From Amnibacterium endophyticum (GTDB lineage Bacteria > Actinomycetota > Actinomycetes > Actinomycetales > Microbacteriaceae), in NCBI RefSeq assembly GCF_042680685.1, contig NZ_JBHUEA010000015.1, positions 26,470 through 90,469 on the forward strand: a stretch of 64,000 bases of DNA, in the 5' to 3' direction. A program made the position numbers and the translations under genes. Positions 32,411 through 41,020 of the stretch are shown here, one piece after another; within the stretch, counting starts at the first letter, position 1, and each line of letters begins with the position of its first letter. A model generated the notes under the pieces. It was not told the origin of the DNA and did not search any database. It saw only the letters and a list, made by a program, of their open reading frames with translations.

Positions 32411-33639
32411 CCGCGCTGCCGCTCCGCCACGGCCAGCACCGTCGCCTCGAACGCGTCGAGGGCGGCCGCGACGTCCTCGCCCGTCACCGTCTCGTCCGGG
32501 TGGTGGCTGATGCCGTCGTTCCCGCAGCGCAGGAACAGCATCGCGACGTCCGCGACCTCGACGACCGCCATCCCGTCGTGCCCGGCCCGGCTCCACAGCC
32601 GGACGGGGTCGGCGTCGCCGACGGCCCGGGCGCCCGCCTCGACCGCGTCGACCAGCCAGGGGGCGCAGGTCGCGGTGTCGGCCCGGTAGAGCTCGTCCCA
32701 CCCCCACCGGACGCCGCGGCGGTCGCACACCTCGCGCGCGAGCGCGTCGATCGCGGCGAAGGCGGCGTCGCGGGCCTCGTCGCTCTCGGCCCGGAGGTCG
32801 AGGGAGAACCGCGCGACGCCCGGCACCTGGTTGACCCCGCCGGGGAGGGCATCGATGCGCCCGACGGTGCCGATGGTGCCGGTCTCGATCGCGATCCGCT
32901 CGATCCCGACCACGATCTCGGCGGCGGCGACGAGGGCGTCGCGCCGGCGGGGGTAGGGGGTGCCGCCGGCGTGCCCCGCCCGGCCGGTCACCTCGAGCGC
33001 GAACCGCCGCGCACCGGCGATGGCGGTGACGACGCCGAGCCCCCGGCCCGCGTCGAGCAGGTGCGGCCCCTGCTCGATGTGGACCTCCAGGTAGCCGACG
33101 AGGTCCTCGCGCCGCCGTGCGGCCTCGCCGATCCGGGCCGGGTCCAGCCCGAACGCCGTCATCGCCTCCTTCACGGTGACGCCGGCGCGGTCGGGCGTCG
33201 CCAGCCAGTCGGCGCCGACCCGGCCGGCGAGCGCTCGGGAGCCGAGCAGGGCGTTGCCGAAGCGCGTCCCCTCCTCGTCCGTGAACCCGATCACCTCGAG
33301 CGCGAACGGCAGCGGTGCATCGCGCCGCCGCAGGCGGTCGGCGACCTCGATCGCGAGCAGGACGCCCAGCATGCCGTCGTAGCGGCCGGCGTCGGTGACG
33401 GTGTCGAGGTGGCTGCCGAGCAGCAGCGCGGGCAGGCCCGGCCGCATGCCCTCCAGCCGCCCGACGAGGTTGCCGGCCGCGTCCTCGCGCACCGTCAGGC
33501 CCGCGTCGCGCATCCAGCCGCCGACCAGCGCGTTCGCGGCGCGGTGCTCGGGCGACAGGTGCACCCGCTCGATGCCGCCGGGCAGCGAGCTGAGCGCGGC
33601 GAGCGCGTCGCAGCGCCCCAGCGCGCGCTCCGCGGTCAT
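32407..33639 (-). CDS. allC: allantoate amidohydrolase / M20 family Zn hydrolase
   Basis: 410-residue binuclear-metal amidohydrolase of the hydantoinase/carbamoylase (HyuC/AllC) group. Metal ligands seen: H77 in LGSHLDTV, D88 in GRYDGMLG, E122/E123 in TDEEGTRFG, His in EVHIEQGP and GNDGISHHPDE near the C-terminus. Allantoate to ureidoglycine, ammonia and CO2 is the likely reaction because pucG precedes it; N-carbamoyl amino-acid hydrolase or ureidoglycolate activity is the alternative. Overlaps both neighbours by 4 bases. Confidence 0.88.
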   Translation of the reverse strand: MTAERALGRCDALAALSSLPGGIERVHLSPEHRAANALVGGWMRDAGLTVREDAAGNLVGRLEGMRPGLPALLLGSHLDTVTDAGRYDGMLGVLLAIEVADRLRRRDAPLPFALEVIGFTDEEGTRFGNALLGSRALAGRVGADWLATPDRAGVTVKEAMTAFGLDPARIGEAARRREDLVGYLEVHIEQGPHLLDAGRGLGVVTAIAGARRFALEVTGRAGHAGGTPYPRRRDALVAAAEIVVGIERIAIETGTIGTVGRIDALPGGVNQVPGVARFSLDLRAESDEARDAAFAAIDALAREVCDRRGVRWGWDELYRADTATCAPWLVDAVEAGARAVGDADPVRLWSRAGHDGMAVVEVADVAMLFLRCGNDGISHHPDETVTGEDVAAALDAFEATVLAVAERQRG

Positions 33640-34859
33640 GCCGCCGCCCGGTAGACGCCCTGCGCCGCCTCCGTGCCACCGGCCGTCGGCACGGCGACCC
33701 CGTGCCGGCGCAGCACCGCCTCGAGGGCCGCGAGCGTCGTCAGCACCGCGTCCCGCCGGGCGTTGTAGCCCATGGTGCCGATGCGCCAGACGCGGCCGTG
33801 CAGCGGGCCGAACGAGGTGCCGATCTCGATCCCGTAGTCCTCCAGCAGCTCCGCGCGCACCGCGTCGCCGACCACGCCGTCGGGGATCTCGACGCCGACC
33901 ACGTTCGTCATCCGGTGCGCGAGGTCGCCGAAGGGCGTGAGCCCGAGGCCCTGGACGCCCGCGAGCATCGCGTCGCCGTGCAGCCGGTGCCGCGCGACGG
34001 ACGCGTCGAGCCCCTCCTCGAGCAGGACCCGCGCGCACTCGCGGGCGCCGTAGAGCATCGTGGTCGCCTCGGTGTGGTGGTTCAGGCGCTTCGGCCCCCA
34101 GTAGTCGAGGACCTGGCCGAGGTCGAAGTAGTTGGAGCGGATGCGGTCCGCCCGCACGGGGTCGCCGGGCGAGCGGATGCCCGCCTCGATGCTCTTGCGC
34201 GACTCGATCACCTCGACCGCCCGCGGCGACAGCGTGACCGGCGCGGAGCCCGACGGGCCGCCGAGGCACTTCTGCAGCCCCGCGGAGACCGCGTCGAGCC
34301 CCCACGCGTCGGTGAGGAACGCGTTGCCGCCGAGGCTCGCGGTGGTGTCGCAGTAGAGCAGCACGTCGTGCTCGCGGCAGATCGCGCCGAGGGCGTCCAG
34401 CGGCTGCGCGACCGTCGTGGAGGTGTCGCCGTGGACGACGGCGAGCACCTTCGGCCGCACCTCGCGGACCGCGGCCTCGATCGCCTCGGGCGCGAACACC
34501 TGCCCCCACGGCACGTCGATCACGTGCACCTCGGCCCCGCAGCGCTCTGCGATCTCGACGAGCAGATGGCCGAACCGCCCGAAGCGCGGCACGAGCACGC
34601 GGTCGCCGGGCTCCACCAGGCTCACGAGCGCCGCCTCGATGCCGGCCCGGCTGGTCCCGTCCACGAGCAGCGTCGCCTCGTTGGCGGTGACGAAGACCTC
34701 GCGGTAGAGCGCCTGCGTCTCGGCCATCGTCGCGGTCATGAACGGGTCGTACTGGCCCGTCAGCTGGGCGGACATCGCCTGCAGCACCCGTGGGTGCACG
34801 GTGATGGGGCCGGGTCCCATCAGCAGGCGGGGCGGCGGGTCGATCGGTCCAGCGCTCAC
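33636..34859 (-). CDS. pucG: ureidoglycine-glyoxylate (alanine-glyoxylate type) aminotransferase
   Basis: 407-residue class V PLP aminotransferase. K197 in AGLQKCLGGPSG binds PLP; HGDTSTT and CDTTASLGG line the cofactor site; MGPGPITVHP is the usual start. In Bacillus the homologue PucG transfers the amino group of S-ureidoglycine to glyoxylate, and the neighbouring allC supports the same here. GTG 34859 has GGAGGTGC upstream. First gene of pucG-allC-rpiR. Alternative: serine/alanine-glyoxylate aminotransferase. Confidence 0.87.
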   Translation of the reverse strand: MSAGPIDPPPRLLMGPGPITVHPRVLQAMSAQLTGQYDPFMTATMAETQALYREVFVTANEATLLVDGTSRAGIEAALVSLVEPGDRVLVPRFGRFGHLLVEIAERCGAEVHVIDVPWGQVFAPEAIEAAVREVRPKVLAVVHGDTSTTVAQPLDALGAICREHDVLLYCDTTASLGGNAFLTDAWGLDAVSAGLQKCLGGPSGSAPVTLSPRAVEVIESRKSIEAGIRSPGDPVRADRIRSNYFDLGQVLDYWGPKRLNHHTEATTMLYGARECARVLLEEGLDASVARHRLHGDAMLAGVQGLGLTPFGDLAHRMTNVVGVEIPDGVVGDAVRAELLEDYGIEIGTSFGPLHGRVWRIGTMGYNARRDAVLTTLAALEAVLRRHGVAVPTAGGTEAAQGVYRAAA

Positions 34860-34933
34860 GGCACCTCCTGCAACACTCGTTCCAGCGAGGACTCTAGCGC
34901 AACCGGTGTTTCACGGGCGTTTCGAGCCGTGCC

Positions 34934-34986
34934 GCGTCGCGACGCGGCACGGTGCGCGCCGTCACGACCGTGCCGCATCGCGACGC
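34934..34986. terminator. long inverted repeat after the amidase gene
   Basis: Arms of 20 bases at 34934-34953 and 34967-34986 (GCGTCGCGACGCGGCACGGT on the left) pair with one mismatch around a 13-base loop. A second, nested perfect palindrome (GCCGCGTCGCGACGCGGC, 34931-34948) overlaps the left arm, so two alternative hairpins can form. It lies 16 bases after the amidase stop on the minus strand and upstream of the pucG promoter region (34860-34930). Confidence 0.65.
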
Positions 34987-35002
34987 GAGGCGCTCCGGGA
35001 GC

Positions 35003-36523
35003 TCAGCCGAGCGACGCGGCCAGGTGCACCAGGGCGTCGTCGCTGTCGCGCGGACCGACGAGGCACAGGCCGAGCGGGGCGCCGCCGACCTCGAGCAGCG
35101 GGGCCGAGAGCGCGGGTGCGCCGAGGATCGCGGCGATGCAGGTGAGCCGGAGGGTCGCGGAGCGCGCCCGGTCGACCTCGTCGGCCGGCGCCGTCGACCG
35201 CGGGGCCGGTGCCGCGGTCGAGGGCAGCAGCAGCACCGCGCCCTCGAGCGCGGCGGCGAAGCGCTCCCGGGCGCCGTCGAGCGCGTCCCGCGCGCGCGCG
35301 GCCTCGTCGGCATCGATCCCGGCGGCGGCGCGGATCCGCTCGGCGACGGCGCCGGACACCGCTTTCGGGTGGGCGGTGAGCCAGGCCCCGTGCTCCGCCC
35401 ACGCCTCGGCGGCCTGCACGACCCGGAACGCCTCCAGCGCCTCGGCGACGTCGCCGGGGTCCACCGCCTCGGGCGTCAGGCGCGCGACGCGGGCGCGGAA
35501 GACGTCCGCCACGTCCGCGTCGAGACCGTCGAGCAAGCCGGGGTCGACCGCGAACACGTCGGGCGCCGCAGCCGCGGGGGCGCCCCGGCCCGACACGCGG
35601 GAGCACGCCGCGAGCACCGCGCGCTCCCGCGTCAGCCATCCGACGGTGTCGAAGCTCGGTGCGAGCGGCACCAGGCCGTCGCGGGCGATGCGGCCGCGGG
35701 TGGTCCGGAGCCCCCAGAGCCCCTGGTACGAGGCGGGGACGCGGACGGATCCGGCCGTGTCGGTCGCGAGGCCGATCGCGGCCTGCCCGAGCGCGACCGC
35801 GCTGGCGGGTCCGCTCGACGAGCCGCCGGGCAGCGCGCCCGGGACCCGCGCGTTCGGCGGGGTGCCGTAGTGGGGGTTCGCCCCGGCGATCGAGTAGGCG
35901 AGCTCGTCGGTGCGGGCGATGCCCGTCACCTCGGCGCCGGCGTCGAGCAGGACCTGCACGGCGCTCGCGGTCGAGGACTCGACCGGGGCCTCCGCGAGGT
36001 GGGCGGGCACGCCCGCGCCGATGCGCTGCCCGGCGATCGCGAACAGGTCCTTCACCGCGACGCCGCGGCCCCGCAGCGGGCCCTCCGCGGCGCCGGCGAC
36101 GAGCGGCGTCCCGACGACCCGCCAGACCCGGCCGTCGACCGCGGGTGCGGCGCCGCTCACGTGGGCGGCGAGCACCTGCCACCCGGCCGGCCCGCGCCGC
36201 CACGTCTGCGTCTGCAGCCCGTGCCCGCCGGCCACGGGCCGCAGCTCGGCGACCACCGTCGCGAGGTCCGGCCCCAGCACCCGGACGTGCACCGCGGCGA
36301 TCTCGCGCGCGGGCGCACCGCCCCGGCCGCGCCGGAACGCCGCGATCGCCTCGTGCCCGACGAGCAGCCCTGCCGCGTCGCCGCGGAGCGTCGCGGGCCC
36401 CGCCGCGAACAGCGCGTCGAGGGCCGCGACGTCGTCCGCCATCAGGGCGGTCTCGTAGGCGCGGAAGGCGGTCAGCAGGCCCTCCGGGACGGCGGCGTCG
36501 GCGTGCACCGGCGCGTCAGCCAT
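35003..36523 (-). CDS. amidase with N-terminal AtzH-like domain
   Basis: 506 residues. Residues 1-125 form an NTF2-like domain of the DUF3225/AtzH type (LTAFRAYETALMADDVAALD...HEAIAAFRRGR). The rest is an amidase-signature enzyme: catalytic Lys in AVKDLFAIAG, GGSSSGPASAVALG, and the nucleophilic Ser in TDTAGSVRVPAS. It would hydrolyse a C-N amide bond in the cytoplasm. The ATG overlaps the upstream acetamidase gene by 8 bases, so they are coupled. Substrate unknown; AtzH domains accompany urea/allophanate-type amidases, which suits the nitrogen-salvage setting. Confidence 0.87.
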   Translation of the reverse strand: MADAPVHADAAVPEGLLTAFRAYETALMADDVAALDALFAAGPATLRGDAAGLLVGHEAIAAFRRGRGGAPAREIAAVHVRVLGPDLATVVAELRPVAGGHGLQTQTWRRGPAGWQVLAAHVSGAAPAVDGRVWRVVGTPLVAGAAEGPLRGRGVAVKDLFAIAGQRIGAGVPAHLAEAPVESSTASAVQVLLDAGAEVTGIARTDELAYSIAGANPHYGTPPNARVPGALPGGSSSGPASAVALGQAAIGLATDTAGSVRVPASYQGLWGLRTTRGRIARDGLVPLAPSFDTVGWLTRERAVLAACSRVSGRGAPAAAAPDVFAVDPGLLDGLDADVADVFRARVARLTPEAVDPGDVAEALEAFRVVQAAEAWAEHGAWLTAHPKAVSGAVAERIRAAAGIDADEAARARDALDGARERFAAALEGAVLLLPSTAAPAPRSTAPADEVDRARSATLRLTCIAAILGAPALSAPLLEVGGAPLGLCLVGPRDSDDALVHLAASLG

Positions 36524-37601
36524 CGAAGTCCGCGATCCGGATGCGCGCGTGCACGCCCTTGACCAGGTCGACGACCTGCGAGATGTCGAAGTCGGTCGCC
36601 GCGGACAGGTAGGCGAGCGCGTGGTGGCGGTCCATGCCGAACCGCGCGTGGAGCAGCTCGATGGCGTTGCGGACGCAGTGCTTGACCGCCTCGTCGAGGT
36701 CCTCGTCGAGGCCGGTCGGGACCAGGAGCTCGGGCGTGACGATCAGCGGACCGCGCACCTCTCCCCACTCGGCGCGCGCCTGCTCCGCCGGCACGACGGT
36801 GAACCGCAAGGTCGCTCGCAGCGAGGCCTCGAGCGCGGTGAGCGCGACCTCGCCGTCGCCCTGCGCGAAGTGCGGGTCGCCGACGTAGGCGAGCGCGCCG
36901 TCGACCTGCACCGGCAGCAGCAGCGAGGCGCCCTCGACGAGCAGCTTCACGTCGATGTTCCCGCCGAACGCGCCGGGCGGCACGGAGTGCGGGCGCTCGT
37001 CCCCCGCCGCGGCGACGCCCATGATCCCGAGGAACGGGGCGAGCGGGAAGCGCGCCGCCCGCTCGCCCCCCTCGCGCAGCGGCAGCACCCCGACGAGGCC
37101 GCCGTCCCGCTCCTCGACCGCGGTGAACACGCTGACCGCGTCCGGCCCCTGCGGGTACTCCCCCGGCAGCGCGCCGCGGCCGTGCCGGTTCGAGATGACG
37201 CCGTACGGCACGCGCGGCTCGAGGTGGAGCACGTCGATCCGCAGCAGGTCCCCGGGGCGGGCGCCGTCCACGCGGATCGGACCGGTGACCACGTGGGGCC
37301 CGTCCGCCGGCTCGCGCCGGCATGTCCGGGCGACCTCGACCGCGTCGTCGAGCACGAGGTGCGCGGGGACGCCGCGGGCCGCGAAGTACGCGAGCGGGTC
37401 CTGGCCCTGGTCGGGCAGCAGCCCCTCGTGCGAGAGCGTGTCGACCGTCAGCACGTCGCCCGAGGCGAGCTCGACGACCGCCTCGTCCGCGGCGCAGGGC
37501 AGGCGCCCCCAGAGGACGGTGACGGGCGTCGCGGGCAGGTAGTGCTCCGCGTCCGAGCCCGGCTGCACCGCGGTCCATCCGGACAGGTCGACAGGGGCCA
37601 C
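36516..37601 (-). CDS. acetamidase/formamidase family protein
   Basis: 361-residue all-beta amidohydrolase of the FmdA/AmdA family, releasing ammonia from short-chain amides. Characteristic stretches: TVDTLSHEGL, VTGPIRVDGARPGDLLRIDV, PGAFGGNIDVKLL and YVGDPHFAQGDGEV. GTG 37601 with GGAGGG upstream. First gene of a two-gene unit with the AtzH-type amidase. The 61-base gap to the divergent DUF1275 gene holds the promoters. Confidence 0.9.
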   Translation of the reverse strand: MAPVDLSGWTAVQPGSDAEHYLPATPVTVLWGRLPCAADEAVVELASGDVLTVDTLSHEGLLPDQGQDPLAYFAARGVPAHLVLDDAVEVARTCRREPADGPHVVTGPIRVDGARPGDLLRIDVLHLEPRVPYGVISNRHGRGALPGEYPQGPDAVSVFTAVEERDGGLVGVLPLREGGERAARFPLAPFLGIMGVAAAGDERPHSVPPGAFGGNIDVKLLVEGASLLLPVQVDGALAYVGDPHFAQGDGEVALTALEASLRATLRFTVVPAEQARAEWGEVRGPLIVTPELLVPTGLDEDLDEAVKHCVRNAIELLHARFGMDRHHALAYLSAATDFDISQVVDLVKGVHARIRIADFDG

Positions 37602-37662
37602 GGCTTCCCTCCGGTGCTCGACGTGGCCACACGCTATCGCTCGGCGAGCGCCGCACGGTTGG

Positions 37663-38400
37663 ATGGGCGGCGATGGACGCGTGCGCATGCTGAAGGACCA
37701 GGACCGGCTGCACCTCGGGCTCATGCTCGCGCTCACCTTCTCCACCGGGGTGGTCGACGCGATCGGCTACCTCGGCCTCGACCGCGTGTTCACCGGCAAC
37801 ATGACGGGCAACGTCGTGATCCTCGCGATGGGCCTGACCGGGCAGGACGGCCTGCCGATCGTCGGCCCGGTCATCGCGCTCGTCGGGTTCGTGGTCGGTG
37901 CGGCGATCGCGGGGCGCGGGCTGAAGGGCGTGCCGAAGGGCTGGCACCGCCGCGACACCGTGATGCTCGCGGTCGTCGCCGCCCTGCTGCTGATCGCCCT
38001 GGTGCCGACCGCCTTCGTGACGAGGACGCCCGTGCCGCCGACGCTCGGCTATCCCGTCACCGCGCTGCTCGCCGTCGCCATGGGCATCCAGGCGGGCACG
38101 GCCCGTCATGTCGCGGTCACGGACGTCACGACCGTGGTCGTCACGTCCACGCTTGCCGCGCTCGCGTTCGACTCGCGCTTCGGCCGCGCGATCGGGCAGA
38201 CCTGGGTGCGGCGGCTGCTCGCGGTGGCGCTGATCGGCCTCGGCGCGCTCGCCGGCGCCCTGCTCCTGAAGATCGCCTTCTGGGCCGGCCTGTCGCTCGC
38301 GGCGACGATCCTCGTGGCCGTCGCGGTGCTCGGCGCGCTCGGTCAGCGGGCCCACCACCGCGCCCGGGCGGCCGAGGAGCCCGCCTCCGCCGCTCGATAG
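37663..38400 (+). CDS. DUF1275 (YoaK-like) membrane protein
   Basis: 245 residues with about six membrane segments. TFSTGVVDAIGYLGLDRVFT then GNMTGNVVILAMGL is the DUF1275 signature, with later MGIQAGTARHVAVTDVTTVVVT. Function unknown; members are inner-membrane proteins. ATG 37663 is used; GTG 37681 and ATG 37687 are in-frame alternatives nearer the conserved region. Confidence 0.88.
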   Translation: MGGDGRVRMLKDQDRLHLGLMLALTFSTGVVDAIGYLGLDRVFTGNMTGNVVILAMGLTGQDGLPIVGPVIALVGFVVGAAIAGRGLKGVPKGWHRRDTVMLAVVAALLLIALVPTAFVTRTPVPPTLGYPVTALLAVAMGIQAGTARHVAVTDVTTVVVTSTLAALAFDSRFGRAIGQTWVRRLLAVALIGLGALAGALLLKIAFWAGLSLAATILVAVAVLGALGQRAHHRARAAEEPASAAR

Positions 38401-38462
38401 GCTGCCGGGCACGCGTCGGCGCGGCACCGGCCCGACGTGGAGCACGAAGCGGAAGGACCCCC

Positions 38463-39464
38463 GTGAGCGGCGTCGTCACCCTGACCCCGGCCCCCGTGCT
38501 GGATCGCACCTACCTCGTGGCCGCGATGGCCCCCGGCAAGGTGAACCGCGCCGTCGAGGTCCACGAGTACATGAGCGGCAAGGGGCTCAACGTCGCCCGC
38601 ACCCTGCACCTCGCCCGCACGCCGGTCGCGGCGGTGATGCCGATCGGGCGCGACGACGAGCACCTGCTCTTCCGCACCCCCTACCCGCACATCCTGCGGA
38701 TCATGCCGATCCAGGGCCGCATCCGGGTGAACACCGCGGTCGTCGAGGACGGCGGCCGGACCACGAACGTCAACCAGTCGGCGATCCCGATGTCGACCGC
38801 CGACTGGCAGCGCGTCGTCGACCTCGCGGTCGAGCAGCTGCAGGACATGGGCGCCGACTGGATGTGCGTGAGCGGCACGCACCCGTTCAACAGCGACACG
38901 GGCGACTACGTCGACATGACCGAGCTCTTCGAGCGCACCCGGGCGGAGGGCGCCCGCGTCGCGCTCGACACGAGCGGGAAGCCGCTGGAGCGCCTGGTCG
39001 GCAGCGGGCTCGTGAACCTGATCAAGCCGAACGCCGACGAGCTGGCGAACCTGGTCGGCCGCAACCTCTACACGGTCGGCGAGGCCCTCGACGCGGGTCG
39101 CGAGCTGAACGCGCAGGGCGTGGAGGTCGCGCTCGTCTCGCTCGGCGCCGACGGCGCGCTCGCGATCAGCGGCGACGAGGCCTACTGGGGTGCCGCCGTC
39201 GCGCCGCGCCTCGTGAACACGACCGGCGCCGGCGACGCGACGCTGGCCGGCTTCCTCCGCGACTCGATCGACGAGGAGACGCGCATCGTCGGGGAGACGC
39301 CGGCGCTGACGCTCGAGCGCGCGCTGACGACGGCGGTCTCGTGGGGCGCGCTGGCCGTGTCGCTGCCGACGACGCTGATCTCCGGGATCGACGACGCCCC
39401 GGTCCCGACCGTCGAGGCCCCGGACCCGAGCCGCCCCCTGCTCGAGGCCACCCACCTCGTCTGA
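38463..39464 (+). CDS. PfkB family hexose kinase (1-phosphofructokinase type)
   Basis: 333-residue ribokinase-fold kinase. The N-terminal signature KGLNVARTLHLA and the C-terminal NTTGAGDATLAGF, with the catalytic base D258 and anion hole, are intact. It probably phosphorylates fructose-1-phosphate or tagatose-6-phosphate; no PTS fructose genes are adjacent, so this is unsure. GTG 38463 with GGAAGGA upstream. Its TGA stop forms the outer end of a perfect 29-bp palindrome shared with the convergent kinase gene. Confidence 0.87.
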   Translation: MSGVVTLTPAPVLDRTYLVAAMAPGKVNRAVEVHEYMSGKGLNVARTLHLARTPVAAVMPIGRDDEHLLFRTPYPHILRIMPIQGRIRVNTAVVEDGGRTTNVNQSAIPMSTADWQRVVDLAVEQLQDMGADWMCVSGTHPFNSDTGDYVDMTELFERTRAEGARVALDTSGKPLERLVGSGLVNLIKPNADELANLVGRNLYTVGEALDAGRELNAQGVEVALVSLGADGALAISGDEAYWGAAVAPRLVNTTGAGDATLAGFLRDSIDEETRIVGETPALTLERALTTAVSWGALAVSLPTTLISGIDDAPVPTVEAPDPSRPLLEATHLV

Positions 39465-39524
39465 GTTTCATCTTGTAGGCAGATCTCGGGCTGGGCCCGA
39501 GATCTGCCTACAAGATGAAACTCA
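39462..39524. terminator. perfect 29-bp-arm palindrome holding both stop codons
   Basis: Arms at 39462-39490 and 39496-39524 are perfect inverted repeats around a 5-base loop. The first three bases are the TGA of the PfkB gene, and the last three, read on the minus strand, are the TGA of the convergent histidine kinase. The arms (TGAGTTTCATCTTGTAGGC...) are far less GC-rich than the region. A bidirectional terminator is likely; its perfection and placement suggest a mobile or actively maintained element. Confidence 0.8.
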
Positions 39525-41000
39525 CGCGGGCTGGGGGAGCTTCGCGGGCTGCTCGACCGGCAGCTGCACCGTGAAGACCGTGAGCCCCGGCTCGCTCGCG
39601 ACGGACACGGTGCCGTGGTGCGCCTGCACCACCGCGCTCACGATCGACAGGCCGAGGCCGGTGCTGCCCGTGGTGCGGGCGCGCGAGGAGTCGCCGCGGA
39701 CGAAGCGGCCGAAGAGCTGCGGCCGCAGCTGCTCGGGGATGCCCGGCCCGTCGTCCCGCACGCGCGCGAGCACGTGGCCGTCGCGGGGCGCCGACAGCTC
39801 GACGGCGACGCGTGTCCCGGCCGGGGTGTGCACCCTGGCGTTCGCCAGCAGGTTCGTGAACACCTGCTGCAGCTTGGCGGCGTCGCCGCGGACGATCACG
39901 GGCTCCTCGGGCAGGTCGAGGTCCCACTCGTGGTCGCCGCCCGCGGCATGCGCGTCGCTCACGACGTCGACGAGCAGGCGGGAGAGATCGACCTCGGTCG
40001 TGTCGATCTCCCGCTCGGCGTCGAGGCGCGCGAGCAGCAGCAGGTCCTCGACCAGGCTCGTCATCCGCTGCGACTCCGATTCGATGCGGCCGATGTTGTG
40101 CTGCACGGTGTCGCTGAGGTCGCCGCCGAACCGCCGGGTGAGCTCCGCATAGCCGCGGATGGAGGCGAGCGGCGTCCGCAGCTCGTGGCTCGCGTCCGCG
40201 ACGAAGTTTCGCAGCTTGTCCTCGCTGGCCTGCCGGGCCCCGAGCGCGTTCGCGACCGTGTCGAGCAGGTTGTTGAGCGCCGCCCCCACCTGCCCGACCT
40301 CGGTGTGCGGGTTCGTGTCGCCCTCGGGCACGCGCTGCGGGAGCTCGACGTCGCCGCGCTCCAGCGGCAGGGAGGCGACCTTGGACGCGACGCCCGCGAC
40401 CCGCCGGAGCGGTCGGAGCGCCCGCCCGATGATCGCCGCCGCGAGGAGCCCCGACAGCACGATGGCGAGCAGCACGACCACGGCGATCGGCAGCAGCACC
40501 GCCGCGGTCCGCGCGTTCAGGATGGACAGCGGCTTCCCGACGTACACCGCGTTGTCCGTGCCCTGGACGACCTGTGCGGCGAACCGGTAGGTGCCGAGCC
40601 CGGGGAGGAACACGTCTCTGATGACGCCGCCCGGCCGTCGAGCGTCGTCGAGGTCGATGCCGTTCACGAGCGCCCGGAACTCGGCCGCCGTGAGCGGCTG
40701 CGAGTTTTGCGTCATCGAACCGGTCGGTCGGTAGTGGTAGCCCTGGGCGAAGCCGCTCGCGGGCACCGAGATGGCGATGATGCTGTCCGAGCGCTCGAGG
40801 TACGGGTTCCTGCCCTGCAGCACCTCGACCAGGTCCTCGGGAGAACGGACGAGGCTCTGGATGTCCTGGTTGAACTGAGATCCGAGCGAGTTGCGCACCA
40901 CGAGCGAGACCACGCCGCCGATGAGGATGCTGGTGACGGCGACCAGCATCACGGTGAGCCCGATCAGCCGCCCGCGCAGGGTCCAGTTCGAGAAGCGCAT
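39522..41000 (-). CDS. sensor histidine kinase
   Basis: 492 residues. Membrane segments at about 13-36 and 160-187 enclose an extracytoplasmic sensor domain of about 120 residues; a HAMP domain follows (GRALRPLRRVAGVAS), then the H-box SHELRTPLASIRGYAE (His about 272), N-box NLLANA, and the G-boxes DDGPGIP and STGLGLSIV. It autophosphorylates and passes the phosphate to the response regulator 20 bases upstream in the same operon. It resembles the MprB/TcrY type; the signal is unknown. The stop codon is part of the palindrome at 39462-39524. Confidence 0.94.
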   Translation of the reverse strand: MRFSNWTLRGRLIGLTVMLVAVTSILIGGVVSLVVRNSLGSQFNQDIQSLVRSPEDLVEVLQGRNPYLERSDSIIAISVPASGFAQGYHYRPTGSMTQNSQPLTAAEFRALVNGIDLDDARRPGGVIRDVFLPGLGTYRFAAQVVQGTDNAVYVGKPLSILNARTAAVLLPIAVVVLLAIVLSGLLAAAIIGRALRPLRRVAGVASKVASLPLERGDVELPQRVPEGDTNPHTEVGQVGAALNNLLDTVANALGARQASEDKLRNFVADASHELRTPLASIRGYAELTRRFGGDLSDTVQHNIGRIESESQRMTSLVEDLLLLARLDAEREIDTTEVDLSRLLVDVVSDAHAAGGDHEWDLDLPEEPVIVRGDAAKLQQVFTNLLANARVHTPAGTRVAVELSAPRDGHVLARVRDDGPGIPEQLRPQLFGRFVRGDSSRARTTGSTGLGLSIVSAVVQAHHGTVSVASEPGLTVFTVQLPVEQPAKLPQPA

Positions 41001-41020
41001 CCGCGGTGGACCGAAGCGGT

